The translations under genes and the position numbers were made by a program. A model generated the notes under the pieces. It ran no database searches, had not been told where the DNA came from, and worked only from the letters and a program-made list of their open reading frames with translations. A stretch of 64,000 nt of DNA from Fasciolopsis buskii (taxonomy: Eukaryota > Platyhelminthes > Trematoda > Plagiorchiida > Fasciolidae): positions 100,336 to 164,335 of the forward strand of contig LUCM01006533.1 of assembly GCA_008360955.1 (NCBI GenBank). Reading direction: 5' to 3'. Shown here one piece after another: positions 35,280 through 49,042 of the stretch; within the stretch, counting starts at the first letter, position 1, and every line of letters begins with the position of its first letter.

Positions 35280-36077
35280 TCGAACTGGGAAATGGAGGGA
35301 AGCTATGTGACCTAGATTGCGCAGATGACGTTGTGTGCCTTTTCTAGTCTGCGGACAGTGCACAACGCTTACTGGATAGACTGCTGAGATCGGTTGCTCG
35401 GTTTTGCATGTGCTTTGCGAGACGTGGATTATGCGTGTGGGAGATGTTCGTCGGTTAGAGGTTTTCGATAACCGATGTCTACGTGGTATAGCTAGGATTG
35501 GATGGAGTGACCGGGTGAGCAATGTAGAGTTCAGGAATCTAGTACTAATTGCTGGCTCTCAGAACACCTTGTTTCATCGTATGAACTTTAGTAGACTGCG
35601 CTGGTTGGTTCACGTGTTGCGTATGTCGAACACTCGTCTACCATACCGTGCCCTATTTTGTGTTCTTTCCAATGAATAGAATAGGCCACGTGGAGGTCAA
35701 CAGATGACGTGGCAACGTGGGATGAGAAAATGTACAGCGAAGTTAGGTAAAGTAAGCGTCTCACGTCTTCGTGGTTGGAATCCGAAAGACTCGTCGACTA
35801 GCTGGCTAGAGACACTGAAAGATATGGCAGTGAACCGTAAACAGTGGCGATTGCGCTGCCATTTTCCATCGAATCAGAATGATTGAAAACACGTGCGTTT
35901 GTACAGTTAGACTGTGTTTCGTGTGATGGCTGCAGCAGCGTCTTATCTTTTTCCACGTGTGTAGGTTCACTCCCTGTTCCCGTTGGATATTCACTCTTCT
36001 TGGAGAAACAATTAACTATGGAGAAAAGGCAGCGATCAATTGGGATTTCTCTGCTGCTTAACACTGACCGGTAATAG
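35280..36077 (+). mobile_element. RTE-like family A copy with internal deletion
   Basis: It starts at the position equivalent to 12319 (gaactgggaaatggagg), passes the RT LDYADD region in mutated form (gattgcgcagatgac, so Y is C), then jumps from the equivalent of 12455 to that of 12733 at a shared TTTGC. It continues through RRLEVFDNRCLRG, LRWLVHVLRMSNTRLPYR and RLRGWNPKDS. The 3' UTR (gagaaaaggcagcgatca, then gctgcttaacactgac) ends at 36077 with a weak GGTAATAGG tail. Confidence 0.85.
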
Positions 36078-36229
36078 GTTATTGAACCGTTAGTCCAACT
36101 GACTTACTCAGTGTCACCTGTCTCATCGCCCTGAGAAAAGGGGAATTCTCAGCGCCACATTGATCCCATACATGGAAGAAACCAAATTAGCGTTCGTTCA
36201 TCATCCTCCATGATGTAGACAATTACGAG

Positions 36230-36300
36230 AAAATATCCGTACCGCGTCGGTCGTGCCATGTGATAATCAGGACCACCGTGCATCGAGCAAAATGGAAAGT
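36230..36300 (+). mobile_element. Possible family A 5' ORF fragment
   Basis: The stretch gtcggtcgtgccatg, then gataatcaggacc and gcatcgagc, aligns with 10040-10095 just upstream of the family A endonuclease. It lies about 150 bases after the 3' end of the preceding copy. Confidence 0.45.
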
Positions 36301-39300
36301 GATAAGGGGGCTGCCATTTAATGTCCCCTATCCTTTCCTCATTCATTCTCTACGTTGTCATCAGTCTTTTTTGAATGCCACTTCGTACCCAGTAGGAGGT
36401 CTCACACGACGGACTTGACGAAGCTTCCTTGTAGATGCTTCGGTCACGTTCCGGTACTACGTTAACGACTCACTGCCTTGTGGGTCACATTTTTGAGTCA
36501 AGCCTCTCGGGTAACGCTCCCAAAGAAAACCTTGTGTTGTGAGCGACGGCGGTTCATCGGACGTGAAAATCTTGAGTTTCTTATGTAGGAAGCTTTACCA
36601 GCGGTCGTTCTTTCGAGTTAGGGAGCATGCGAGATGCCACGATTGATTGGATCACGGTAAATTTGGCGGATGTTATTAATTGATCGAAGGGCAAAAAATA
36701 AACTGGGCTCATTAGTTAGACTTGAATTTTTGCTTTCTTTGGCTCTTTTCTGTATTCCCACGTTGTACTAGACAGGGCAGCAAGCTTCTCCAACCATTAA
36801 AAATCGATGTATGCTACAGCCCAAACACGCACATAAAAAACCCCTACTTCCGAAATAACTCTTTGTAGTTCAAGTGCAGCCTTGGCCTCTCACTTCACCT
36901 TTTACGTTTCAGGCTATCCAGTTTTGAGCAGTTGTGATCATAGTAGCATCGGGATCGACCATGTATTTAAAATATTCTCGCCCATCTGTAGTTGGCGAAA
37001 TGATAAGTCATCGAATGCAATTGTGTAGGATTTTCATAAGTGTGAGTCCCTGCTGGTCTGTTGTGGCCTGCTTTTAGCATTGGTGCATAAGGTTAGGCTC
37101 TGAGCCAGAGTCATTCTCCAGCGAAGTTTGATTATGTCCGAAAAACGGGGCTGGTTGACAGACTCCTTCGGTAACAGATTAATGATGCATCTGACCGATT
37201 GCAGACCAAGGGGCCAGGTGTGAATCAGCCATTCGCCCTAGTTCTCTGGTCGAGTGAGAGTGGTCTAGTTTTGCGACACCTTCAGAGAACGATGCTCGAA
37301 GCGAACATCAAGGAAGAGACAATGAATCCGAGAGACTAGAGGCAGTCGACCAAGGAGGTGACTCACACAGAATTTTGTCGATTGTCTGATCACGACAGAT
37401 AAGCGACAATCGTGTCGGCCGGCCAGAGACCGTTTGATGGCTCTCGTTTGATTAAGCATGTCAGATTGAACTAAAACGAGACAACCGAATGTAGTCGCTA
37501 GAATTAGCGGTCTTTATAGTCTGATTTCAAAACAGTGGTCCATCATTTTATGCACTAGGTTTCTTCCGTCTTTTTATCCCCTTTCAATTCACCTAGGATT
37601 TTCTGCACGATTTCCTAAGTGAATTCCACCTCCACTGTCTTGTCCAGACTGTTTCGGGGTCTGTACACGTTTTGGTACACCGTCAAACAACGGGAAAAGT
37701 TCTTCGAAGTGGGCTGATTTTCTTATCCTCATAAGCGGGGAGGGGGTTACCGTTATTGGTCTTTACGATCAGTTGTCACTTCTTCCTTTTTTACTCGGTC
37801 TTCTCGTTGGGTCACTTAATTCGGCTACAATAAGCTGTGTGCTTATAACGAAAGCGTGTAGCAGCAGCTAAAATGTGTGTTGTTTACCCGAACTACTAAT
37901 GCATGCCTTAAGAAACATTGCTGCGGCCACTTGTACTTCATCAAATTTCATGCGTACGAGTGGATCAAGTCTCTGTGATTCAGTGTATGTTTGATACGCT
38001 GTTCCCTTGTCTGAGTTGTGTGTAGCTGGTTGAAGAGAGTAAGAAAAAAGTTGCTCAAGACCAAGGTCACTGATGTACTTGGGAAACTCGGATGAACAAA
38101 AATCTCAAAAAAAAATGAATCGCGCAAACACGTATCGGAACGAACGAAAAGTCTCATGTACATTTCCTCCTTGATTTCGTTGTATTTTTCACAACTTTGC
38201 TGTTAGTATTCTTATCTGACTTCGGAGTGATGCGCTTAAACATCTGATCAAGGATCACTCGCTACATTCTTAATCATTCAGTTGTGTTACTTTGATTCAA
38301 ATTTTGTTTGCTTTAAGGTTTCTAACTCATTCCCTTCCTTATGCATTTGCGATAATGCAATTGATGGTCGTGTACATCAGTATGGTCCTACTAATCACGG
38401 TAACCGGGCTGTTTGGAACATCGGCCTTTCATCCGTCTTATAAATAATCTTTCGATTAGTTATTCTTTTCTGTTCGTGTCCTTACTTCTTCTCCTAATAC
38501 AGTAGATATCGATCTCAAGAATTTCCTTGTTTTCTGACTCAACTAGGGCATATCGTAGCATCACAGCCGTTAAGACGTTGGTTATTGTTGCTTTTTTTGA
38601 TCCCGCTATCGATCGAAGTGCGATTCGTCTAGCGTTTTTGTACTTATGACCTGCATTTGAAAACTTCGGATTTCTAAATTGATTGGTATCAAATGCTTTA
38701 AACGAACAAAGTGGTACTGTAACTTCTAGTGGTACTATACCACCATACTTTCCAAGGTCACGATTGGAGGTTCCCTCGGTGCCGTGGACAGTCGGTATTC
38801 GTGACTGTATTGGACAACATGTTAATTCACGATACACCCATAACAAGCTCATTTTCCGAAATCAGGAAGCTCATTATACCAAAATAGGCAGACTATTTTA
38901 CCTTCTATTTTCTTTAAAAGCAGTTGCTAAGATCTTTCTTTTTATCTATCGAAAAATTGTACAACCAACATTTCATGCATGCTTTTCCAGGGGATGGTAG
39001 AAAAATAAAAGGCGTTCCAAGTTAAATGCGTATGCGGAAGAGATATAAAAGAATAACAGATATTGATCTTGTCGAAAATTTGGAGGTACGAGCGTATCGA
39101 CGTAGCGCCCACAGTATTTTGCTAGTCAGTGTCTTATTAATGATAATTCATAGAAGGTTCACGAAGGTTCCATTTCTGAGGATCATTCCCCGTTTTTGTT
39201 ACGATTGTTTTCCAGTTCACAACAAAACAGGGATGCATTATCGTCAAAATCTCTAAAATACGGACGAAATTCCCCATTGTGGTACCGTGATGATCCATGG

Positions 39301-42300
39301 AAATCAAATCTTGTAGGAAGTTGATTGTTGTCTAGGTGAAGGTTTTCGATTGTGTTCCAGTATGGAATGGTTTGCCCCCAGTTATTGTTTGTCTGCATTG
39401 ATTTGTCCCACCATAGCCCGAAACTTTATTGTTGTCGAAAATGTTTGACGTTCGAGGCGAGTGAGTTCATGAGTTGTATACAAATTGAACATTTTAGTCA
39501 AAATCCTAGCGTATTAGAATAAATAAGGCACGAAGTTAACTAAGTTGTTGAATTGCATGTCATAAGGAAAACAAAAGTCTTGAATGACAAAGTTGAGGCC
39601 ATGGTTGACTCTTGTATATAGACAAAGTATTGTTACAATTACGTGAATTACGCCTTTGTGTATGAGCCTCGTCCTTTCCCCTTCAATTGTATCGTAATCC
39701 GTCTTCGCTGATGATAATTGGTGACAGAAATTGGATGTCACCTTAATTTCGGGCATGCCTGCTCGTCGAATTAAAATCAATGCATTGTTCTAGAGCTTTG
39801 CCACCTCTAACTTATCATTAAACATCTAAAATTGAATGATTCGTCATCTGTTCTGTTATATACGTGACCGGAACGTGGGCATTCAACGCATGTCACCATT
39901 TTTTCCAACAAAACCTTTTGGATGTTTTATCAATCGAATTCGGCTTTTACCTATCATCCTGTTGCATCGACTAGAGTCAATTTATTGTGCATTTAGGTGT
40001 CTCCGGATTCCAGCCTGTTGCTTTGTCTGTCGTAGTCCGCTGATTGTGCACCAACTGGATTTTGACCGCATTGAAACCTAACCACTGCAAGACAATCTGA
40101 CTGATGACCAATTTACGCAACGACCTAATTTGGAACATCCCATTTTCGTTTGTGCACATAGGCGGATGAGTGTTTAAATGCAGGCGTGCATTTGACAGTG
40201 TATTTCGAATCGTGCAACACAAATGCGTTCTTGGTTTTGTCTGTGTGGTATCACGGATCGTGCCAGCGATCGAAGCCTTCTCGAATTCTCACGAACTATA
40301 GTACCCTTAAGGAAATAAAGCTTAATTCTTCGTACAGCCGTTCCTCGAATGGCCCTTTCGTTTCAGTCTTATCCCTTCACGTTTATAAATATCTCATTTG
40401 AATCATACACACCACCATGCTTCCTTCTGTTCGGATGGTCGTTTCCATCGTCAAACTGTCTTTCCAAGTTTTCTTTTTGGTATATTATAGAGAGTTTAAG
40501 TCATTTTCATTGCTTGAAGTATTATCAAATTTGTCATTCGGGGTTCAGAAAAGGTCATCATGTTTCGCGTGAAACATAAATGCCAGTTTTCTCAACTGGA
40601 ACCGCATTTGCAAAGTAAAACAACTGGGTCGATATAATGGTTTTGGAAAGTTGTTCGGTATTGGCGTCAGTTAGGTGTTGTTGAAATTATTAATACACTG
40701 CCACTTATGATACCAAGCCATTAACGAAATTCAACGGTTACAGGCTAGCGAAATTTATGTGCTGCCTGGCGCGTTTCTAGCTTGTTAATAGGGAAATGCT
40801 AACAAAATTGACTATTAGACGTGAAAAAATAGGCTGGTGCACACTGGAAGATAGATCACCTGGGACAAGTAACCAAAGTACCGCAAATTTTATGAGTTTT
40901 CTAGTACACGTTTCCTCTAAAATGATATCGTGTTGTGGTAAGCATGGCTTGGCACTAAATAAGGTCAGCTCCTTGTGTAATTACATAATTGTTTACTCGA
41001 TCTGCAAGGGTAATCGGTTTTTATTTGTAAAATATTTATAATAACTGAATTTGACGAAATCTCGACCGTTCGTATGCGTTCCCCACGTGAAGGTCAACCG
41101 TTGTGATTTAATAGATTATTTGTAAGTGGTCTCCATGATGCTCATTTATTTCCAAACAAAATAGTAACTTTCTGGGTCAGCCAGCTAGTTATTATTGCGG
41201 AAGATTTAGTGCAATTGTTTTCACTTACCAAATAGGCGGCTTTCGAACATTGTCCGCTTGTGTATGCAGAGGCTTTCACGCAAATCAATTCCCCCTTCCC
41301 AGTAAAAAAGGTTTTACTCACCATCTGAACACGGTACGGGAGATGAAAGTGGGCGAGGAACTAATGTAATCAAGTCGTAAGTGGTTGCTGAGAAATTCAG
41401 GCGAGACGCGCTCCCTACGCGTGACAATGAATCTTGTCACATAATGAATGCATCGTTGTTGGTAGTTTGCTCAGGGCGGATCAGAAACTGGAACGTGGTA
41501 TTTTGATAAATGATCATGCCAAACATGACTTAGTTCTAAAAGTGTCTGATGTGTTGTCTCTTTGTATACCAACAAATTCTGGTCACAGTTTGCCGGGTTA
41601 TTTAATCATTGATGTGAAAGATAGACAAAGAGATTAGCAGTCTCCGATGATGTGCTTTGGATTTGATTTGAAAAGGCATCAAGAACAATGACGAGACAGT
41701 TAAGACGAGTGGGAAAAACTTTGGCGAATGGATATATCATCGAACTGCGGCAGCCTTCTGATCAGAACTAGGTCCTTGAAGTTTCTTTAAGCTGTTGAAA
41801 GTGTGAATTGACCACCTAATAGTTTGGTTGTTAACGTTTATTAAATAAAATTGGACCATTGCTCGTAGGTTTGTGTTGACTAAGGCAGTATCAGGTGAAT
41901 AAGCGGACCTTGGAAGACCAAATAGTTTTTCAAGTTTTTCTGATAAGTTGAGATTTGAACCAAGTCGATCAGGAAAGCCATGACTAGGGAAAACGACGTA
42001 AAAATCCTCAGTCCCGCTTGTGGTTTGACGAGTGAATCATCATCATCATCATAATTGAAATGTAAAATATAAACGACAAAAATCGACCAGAGTTTCCTTG
42101 ACACGGCTTGTCGCACCGAAGTAGTTTCAATTATGAACATACGCTAGAACTGGGCTTCGAATTTCGCAAATCAGAAAGACGGACCAATTCTAACTCTGTG
42201 CAAAGAACCAACGTGGGTCCGTAGGGGACGCTGCAATAAAGCAAAGCAGTTTATAGGACAAACTCCAGCATGAATGCCTGTCGACCTAAGGGGAAATGAA

Positions 42301-43139
42301 CGCTGCCTATTGGTCCGGTTACACTCCACCTCCCCAAGTCCGCTTATCAAAATTCATTACTTCTTCCGTTGTTTTTCTGAATGCCAAAGGTAAAAGATAA
42401 AATCGATAAGTTTGACTTTTGGTAGCCATCACATTCGATCTGAAGCGTTGAGTCGTGCATCAGCGACTCTACTCAGAAGGAAATTAAATGAAAACAGTTG
42501 ACTGAGGTACGTGAAACAACAACCAGCAAATTTGTACATAATGAGAAACTACGAATGCAACTGCTCCACACTGCGGTACTTCGCCAACTAAGTTCGTGAG
42601 TGTATCCTGTGAACTCTAATTCGGAATCTTTATTTAGATTCACACAAGTCAGTTGACCCGTTTAACCTTTCCATGGTTTTTCCTCTCAAGGTCAGACTAT
42701 TTCGACTCTTCTTTCAATTGCTTCTTGTCTTAGATAAAAATTTACCGGATGTGTATCCATTTGTGAAGACGCGCACCACACTGTTCGTCCGCGTTGACCT
42801 ATTCGAATTCATTGCCTTTAGGGTTTGGGATCTGGAGCCAAGTACTCGCAACGAACCTCAGAAATACCGATGAAATTGACCTATCATGTTATATCAATAT
42901 TAATGAACATAGCACTGTTGTGACAAAGACAATATATACTTTAAATTCTACCAAAACGGTCACGAATCTGGGCGAGATAGCAGGATCGATCTAAGTGCAA
43001 TCATTGACTGGTAACTTAATCTCACTCCCGGTGCCACCGCTACTTTGAATTGGCAAACTCCTGGTAGGTTTTTTGTACAGGTAACCACGCGCTGTTGAAT
43101 AGTCCCACTAGGCAAGATGCGCTTATGCGAATAAATAAA
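36301..43139. other. Long intronic stretch, nothing assigned
   Basis: Nearly 7 kb with only short open frames (for example the 130-codon minus-strand frame 38852-38460), none with a recognised domain. An ATC trinucleotide run lies at about 42036-42051. It is the largest stretch free of recognised retroelements in this window. Confidence 0.4.
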
Positions 43140-43990
43140 ATTACATATTTTATCATATGATTCCTGTACGAGAGTAAGTGTAGATCCCGGACAAATCCGT
43201 TCTTACAGCAGTGTTTTGCACTTCAAAATGCAAGGAACATCCCGAACTGATGCATTATCGTTTAAGGAATGGTTACAGTTTACCCCTATCTTCAGTCGGA
43301 AGCATATCATCCTTACTTTCTAAACCTTGCACATCCACTGTTCTCGCATGAGAATAAGGCTATTTCGTTGGTCACTGCATTTACAAATTTGGAGTGAAAC
43401 AGCGAATGAGAATAATTCTTAGGACCTCCAAACTCTTCTGACGAAAGGTCGTGATGCGCATGGACTCGTCTTCGGAAGTCTCAACACTGTCACTAAGGAG
43501 GAGAAAGGAATTTCTCTGGCGTAGACTTCAGTAAAACAACAAGCCACAGTACTACACCATCGATTTTAGATCGAGGAAACCAGATACTGTCGGCTTTGTC
43601 TGTGTTTTAAAATTGGCGTAAGAATAAAAAAATGTGATCAACACAACGGTCGTGCTGGAGACCATCCTTATTCTCATGCATACACCCTTGGTTACTAGTA
43701 GATCATAAGTGGAGAATAATGCTAGCGATCAACTTGGATTCAGTACTTAGCAAACGTATTCCTTTGTGCTTTTCACATGGAGATTTGTAATCTTTCTCGA
43801 CAGTCACCGGTTCTCACCAGTTCTTTGGAATATAGTTCTTTACCTGAATTGATCCCGGAGGTTTTGTTACTTTCGAAGCTAAAAATTTGGCACCGTCTTT
43901 GGAAAAGAATGATGACAATCCCTATGATCTAACTGCATCATGACCTTCCAAGATCCCTGTCTCCCTGGTGACTTATATTCCCGGTGGAGA
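43140..43990 (-). mobile_element. RTE-like reverse transcriptase remnant, antisense
   Basis: Read from 43990 downwards the minus strand has the RT order in heavily decayed form: IPKNW near 43850, then HFFILTPILKHRQS near 43650 (matching the IFTLRQILEHRHTY block), then a YAR.SG-like segment, then DLESKDDMLPTEDRGKL near 43310 (DLEYADDIVLLSEDRDKM, with YADD now SKDD) and ILKCKTLLQERI near 43220 (SPSKCKTLLQDW). Only the ordered similarity supports it; no frame is long. Confidence 0.6.
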
Positions 43991-46900
43991 ATTGGGTTTG
44001 CGGGCTTTTTTTTCCTGCGTTTATTACTTGAGGTTCCAGTGTGAAAGGAAATAAATTGAATCAGTCAGTTTTCAGGCTCCTTGATCGTTTCACTCAACTC
44101 CGGTTTTATTGTCCCAGTGCTTGTGATCAATTGAGGCGTTAAGCGGGTCCTGTTGACAGCAGCTTTTCGGTTATCGCCTTTTATTTCAAGTTCCGCAGCT
44201 CAAAGAATATTGCAGCGAATCGACCAAAGACAGCAGCTGAACTCTGTTTCTGCAACTCTGTATCGATCGTGAGCTAGCTTGTTGGTTCTTTAGGGTGTAA
44301 CTCCTGAGCTTGACATTTTAATCGCAAACATTTTATATTCCGCTCCTGTGCGCAGTTGGTGATATTCTCTATTTATTTTTGTCAACACCTTTGACCTTGG
44401 TTATCTTCGACGACCTTGGCCCCGCGACTAAACGTTTTTTCACTTGACTAGGGGGGGGGGGGCGTTTTGCTTGAATAATTTGATTTTTTATCGCTGTGCC
44501 GATGTTTCTGTTTCAAGTACGTGCACATATGTTTTGATCTCCGGCTCCTAGTTAATTGGACTGTTCGCTCTTCATCCGAATGCCCACTTGATTCCACTTC
44601 AATGATTCTATTATTTGATTGATTTGAAGAATATCAGGCGTCTACAAATTCCAAGTTGAATCCCAGTTAAACTTAGTGTGATACAACAGATAAAGTGATG
44701 AATGGCTGTAATTCCAACAAAGCCCGTTAGCAAAATGATGAACAAGAGGACGAATTGGTTGCGTGATGTGTGTATAATTGCAACCGTGGCCATTGATGCA
44801 TGCGGATGTCCATCGCTTAGTTGGTTAGTAGCTTTTAGTTTCCTCAGGTTTTCAAAGCGGATACAGATTGCCCACAACATTTTTAAGTTATGAAACACCG
44901 TCATCAGGAATGTTTGTGATCAGCCAACTTTTTGGTTACTGAGTCTACCTCTTTTAAAGGACGTTTTATCGTTGATTGATCTTATAATAACAGTTCTACG
45001 GCCATTCAGTTTTCTTAACGGGAATTTTTGTTTGCTCGTCGTATGTCATATCTGTGGGCATTGTACCACTGCTACTACTGCTACCACTAACTCGGGCGTC
45101 CAGGAGGTGGTGGTTCATTTATGAGCTCTTTATTCCCCCCCTGGCGATGATTATGCGTTCCTTTGGTCAGCCGGTGTCTCTGGGATTTACACCGGTGTAT
45201 GTGGCATTCGGGGGAACTAAATGACGCGCAATTCGCGCTGAAGGTTTACATCGTTTCTGAAACCCACTTGGTCCAGTCTCCAACATAGCGTGCGCAACTG
45301 CGTCCCGGGCTTCCTTGGTCTGTCACCAGTGTTTGCTTGGATTTTAGACACTTACTTATGTCGATGACCACATAGAAATCTCCTATTGGAACATTGGTCA
45401 GTGGTGATAATCTAAGAGCCGCTGTGTAGGGCAACTAGTTTCTGTGCAGGTGCAAGCGCAGACTATGTGCACACCAAACGGCCACATGGAGCAGACACTG
45501 TGCCATCTCCTGTCTTGGGTTTGTTTTCTACCTTGCGTCGTTCAGTTTCGGTATCAGGTTAAAACAAATTGGAGTAAGTAAAAGCGAAACGTAACTGGGT
45601 ATTTTATTCCTTTTACAGTCACTCAAATCTTGTGGGGATCCGAAACCTTGAGTGGTTGACGCTTGGTCGTTGATATTTTCATCGCTTTGTTAGGTTTGCT
45701 CACCTTTGACTCTAACCAGTTTTTACACCGTTCAAAATAAGCGATCTTCTGTTATTTGTAAGCAGATTTGATGTTGCACATCGTTGTCCTACTCATGGGA
45801 TTGAAACCTGGAAATAGGCTGTACCTGCGTTTTTGTAAAAGGTGTTATCTTTCATCTGATTCACAAACCCCTTCGAGGATGCGGACGTTTTCCTAATCGA
45901 TTACTCTATTTTTGCTGCTAGAAAGGATGAGAAGCGAAGGTTTATCAAATAAAACTTTCGATTTTCTTTAGGGGGGATGTCTTTTGTTAGATCACCCATT
46001 TGCATCAGTTAGATATGATCGCGAATGAATGATTTGGTCTTCATGAGAGCGTGATTCGTTCAACTATATTTCAGTGTGATCGTGGCAACCGAAGGTGATT
46101 AAGGTTGTTTCATTTTCAATATGTCTGGTAAATGTTATACTCCTGGATATCGATATGCCATTGAGGAGAGCGTGTGATTCGATCGAGCTCTGTTATCAGA
46201 TGGGATTGAGTACAAATAGCAAGCATCCAGCGAGCATGCCTACCCATATCCCGTATATCTCGACTGATTATTGATTGAATTTGCGATCTTATCGATTCGC
46301 ATTTTTCTAGTTTACTGCCGGTCGGTAAACAACGAACAAAAAAACCGTTTGGATGAAATCGACGCAGTAGGAACCAAACGGCTTTTGAGGTTCAGTTGTT
46401 CAGTTTTTTTTATCCATTTTTGTTCGTTGTCTCGGTTAAATCGAGCACAGTAAAGTTATGAATTATCTCGTAGTGATGACTACCATCTTCAAATGGATCT
46501 ATAAAAATAAACTTCCTGTTTTGGTTCATGCGAGTTATTACTGTTAATTTTGACTTTCTTCCCTAAATGTGACCTGTTTTGGTTATGTTGCGTAGTTTGT
46601 TCCAGAGGTTTAACAACTCCCGAATCTACTTTCTATAGCATAATCGAGAAAAACCTTTCCCAGTAATTCATTCTATCTCAGTTTTGGGCTTTCCTACTTG
46701 CCGTCCTCTCTCTCTTTTTTCTGTTTCCAGAAATTTTCTCCTATTTTTTGCTAATCGGTTTTGCTTCTGAAGTTAATTTGACTTTTTCATTGTAGTTCTG
46801 AACGTGCCAAGTTAATTCTAGTTCCCGTGCCCTCTTGATTATTCCGTCTTTTGTTACCCGAGTGTTTTATCATCGAAATAGCTATGATCGTGTTTTCGAA

Positions 46901-49042
46901 GATCATATTAGGACATGTGGTTGATCGATTTTGGCCAACAATATAGGCTATACAAATCTGTGGAATTCGAACAGTTAGATGTGATATCTGATTCTTTGGT
47001 ACGTCTAACATTTTCGACTATATGACCTGCATTAATGTAATCATCGCTGTCTACGTATTTCTCTGTTATTCCGGAGTGTGCGGTAACAATTTTAGGCCTT
47101 TGATGATCACTGTTGGGTTGCAAATGTTTGTGTAAGGCTGTTAACGACCACCAATGACTCACCAGCTATCTTCACTTTATCATCGACGATCACTGAAATG
47201 TCTTATTTACCATCATCAGCTTTTGGGTATTTGCATATATCCAGGTGGTTACATATCAGATGAGATATCATTGCGGGCATTGAAGACCTCATTGGCGTTC
47301 GCCAACTTGAATCGTTTGAGGCCTCGGTGTCGATCCTGCTATACGGCACAGAAACTTGACTGTTGAGCAATGTGTAAAGACTTTCGGTGCCTTAAATACC
47401 GTTGTCAGAATATGAAATAATTCTCTTATTACTCCAGAAGCTAAGCTTTAGGTACTAAGCCGTAAGGTTTAATCTTTAGTAGATTTACTGAATATAAATA
47501 GATGTGTATGGGCTCGTTTAAGCCACGTTAGACTACGGCGTTGGGGGTCAACAAGGTCCACTTGGGTGATTGTTCGGGACGAGGCGGCTTTTGTGTTACC
47601 CAGTTGGATTGATTTGTGCACATGCTGAAGCACAAGATGTAAGCACTAGGGGTCGCACGATGGCACAGGAGCACAGCCTGTGGTTTAGCAGGACACAATG
47701 GTTCGGGCCGAAGTCTTCAAGCCCCGTAGCTGCACAACAAACTGGAACGGGCCAGCTGTTTTCCTGAGGGAGCAGCCACACAGAACAGAAAAAGGAGCGA
47801 AATTCGAACGAATAGCTCAAGCCGATAGTGGAAGAGAGAAAATGGACGAAGGACACTGCCGCGCTTTTATTGATGACCCACCATTACAAATCAGAAGCTC
47901 GTAATAACAATAATAATGACCACCGACCATGACAGTGGCCCACTTAAATGCTACGATCAGTTCTGTTCTTGCATTCAAAAGTTTCCCATTGTGTTTAGTT
48001 ATTCAGCTCGTTATGTTTGCGGGTGATGTTTCACTATTTCTCATTCATTTGTCTCTTGTGTACACGATGTTATGACATGGCAGTCAAAATCAAAGCATAT
48101 CTTTACGTTATTGATGGTGAACGGTGGGATCTTGAACGATAGATAAACTTGTTATTACCAAAGTGACGTTTTTTGATGTGATGGTGTGTTTTGATAATAC
48201 CCATCCGTATTTTCTCTATTGTATTTTAATGGTATAGTTCACTATTTCACTGATTTAATGTCAGATAACTGAACTGTATTCCCCATTTTGTAATCTTTAC
48301 GGCAGTTTTTGATTACATGCTTTCAGTCTTTATCACGACTACTTTTAATATCAGTTGATAAAGGAGCAAAATTCTCAGGTTGTTGTTATCATGGCTACCA
48401 GTGCGCAGAATTCGCTTATTTTTTATCTCAGCGCTGGAAATCGGATACAGACGCTAATCTCTTGTGTATGCATCCGTGTGGGTCTGTATGCTGCCACATT
48501 TAACACGGATAGACAAATGCAAATAAGTATGATCTTGTCTCCCTGGTCGCGTTACGTTGATCGCGTATCGATTTAATTCGGCCTCAGCAAAAGCACTCAG
48601 TGGAACTGGAATGGTATGCGCAGCCGATTCGGTATTGGATTGGCAATGGGGGAAGCATTCTAATTGGTCCTCTGGGGTTCAGTAAAAGAACGATGTTTGG
48701 TTGAAAAGAAACCAAAATCAAAATTTTCGTCCTTATGTTTTGCCTCCGGTTTCCTTCCTGCGGTGAGATGGAAGTTACTGTTTTCGAGCACCAATATGTT
48801 AGTTTTTTTGTCCTTAACAATATAACAGTTCTCTCTTGAATGTATCAAATTCAGCGGAAAACCGTCACGATCTGTTACCCTACTCTGTCATGATATTGTT
48901 ACTATCATCTATGTGAACTGATATTTCTTGCGCTCGCGATCAACTGTACACAATCGAACTGTTGGATCCTATTTGCATTGACAATACACCAGCCGTTCAC
49001 GATGTCGGTTTTCGCGCCTGGTTTCTAGTTGTTTCGTGACTC
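43991..49042. other. Long intronic stretch, nothing firmly assigned
   Basis: It contains a G12 run at 44451-44462. A GC-richer block at 45060-45540 and another at 47600-47920 (ending in an AATAATAA-type tail) look like unclassified dispersed repeats. No second copies were seen in the window. Confidence 0.4.
44451..44462. repeat. G12 homopolymer
   Basis: Twelve consecutive G bases. A nine-G run is at 55485-55493. Confidence 0.9.

Noticed and set aside
38460..38852. 130-codon minus-strand ORF as a gene
   Set aside because: No recognised domain, promoter or splice signals. A competing frame runs on the other strand over the same bases.
42036..42051. (ATC)n run as an antisense family A tail
   Set aside because: The flanks lack the family A leader; treated as a plain microsatellite.
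43438..43460. CTGACGA as another hammerhead core
   Set aside because: No stem II or GAAA follows.
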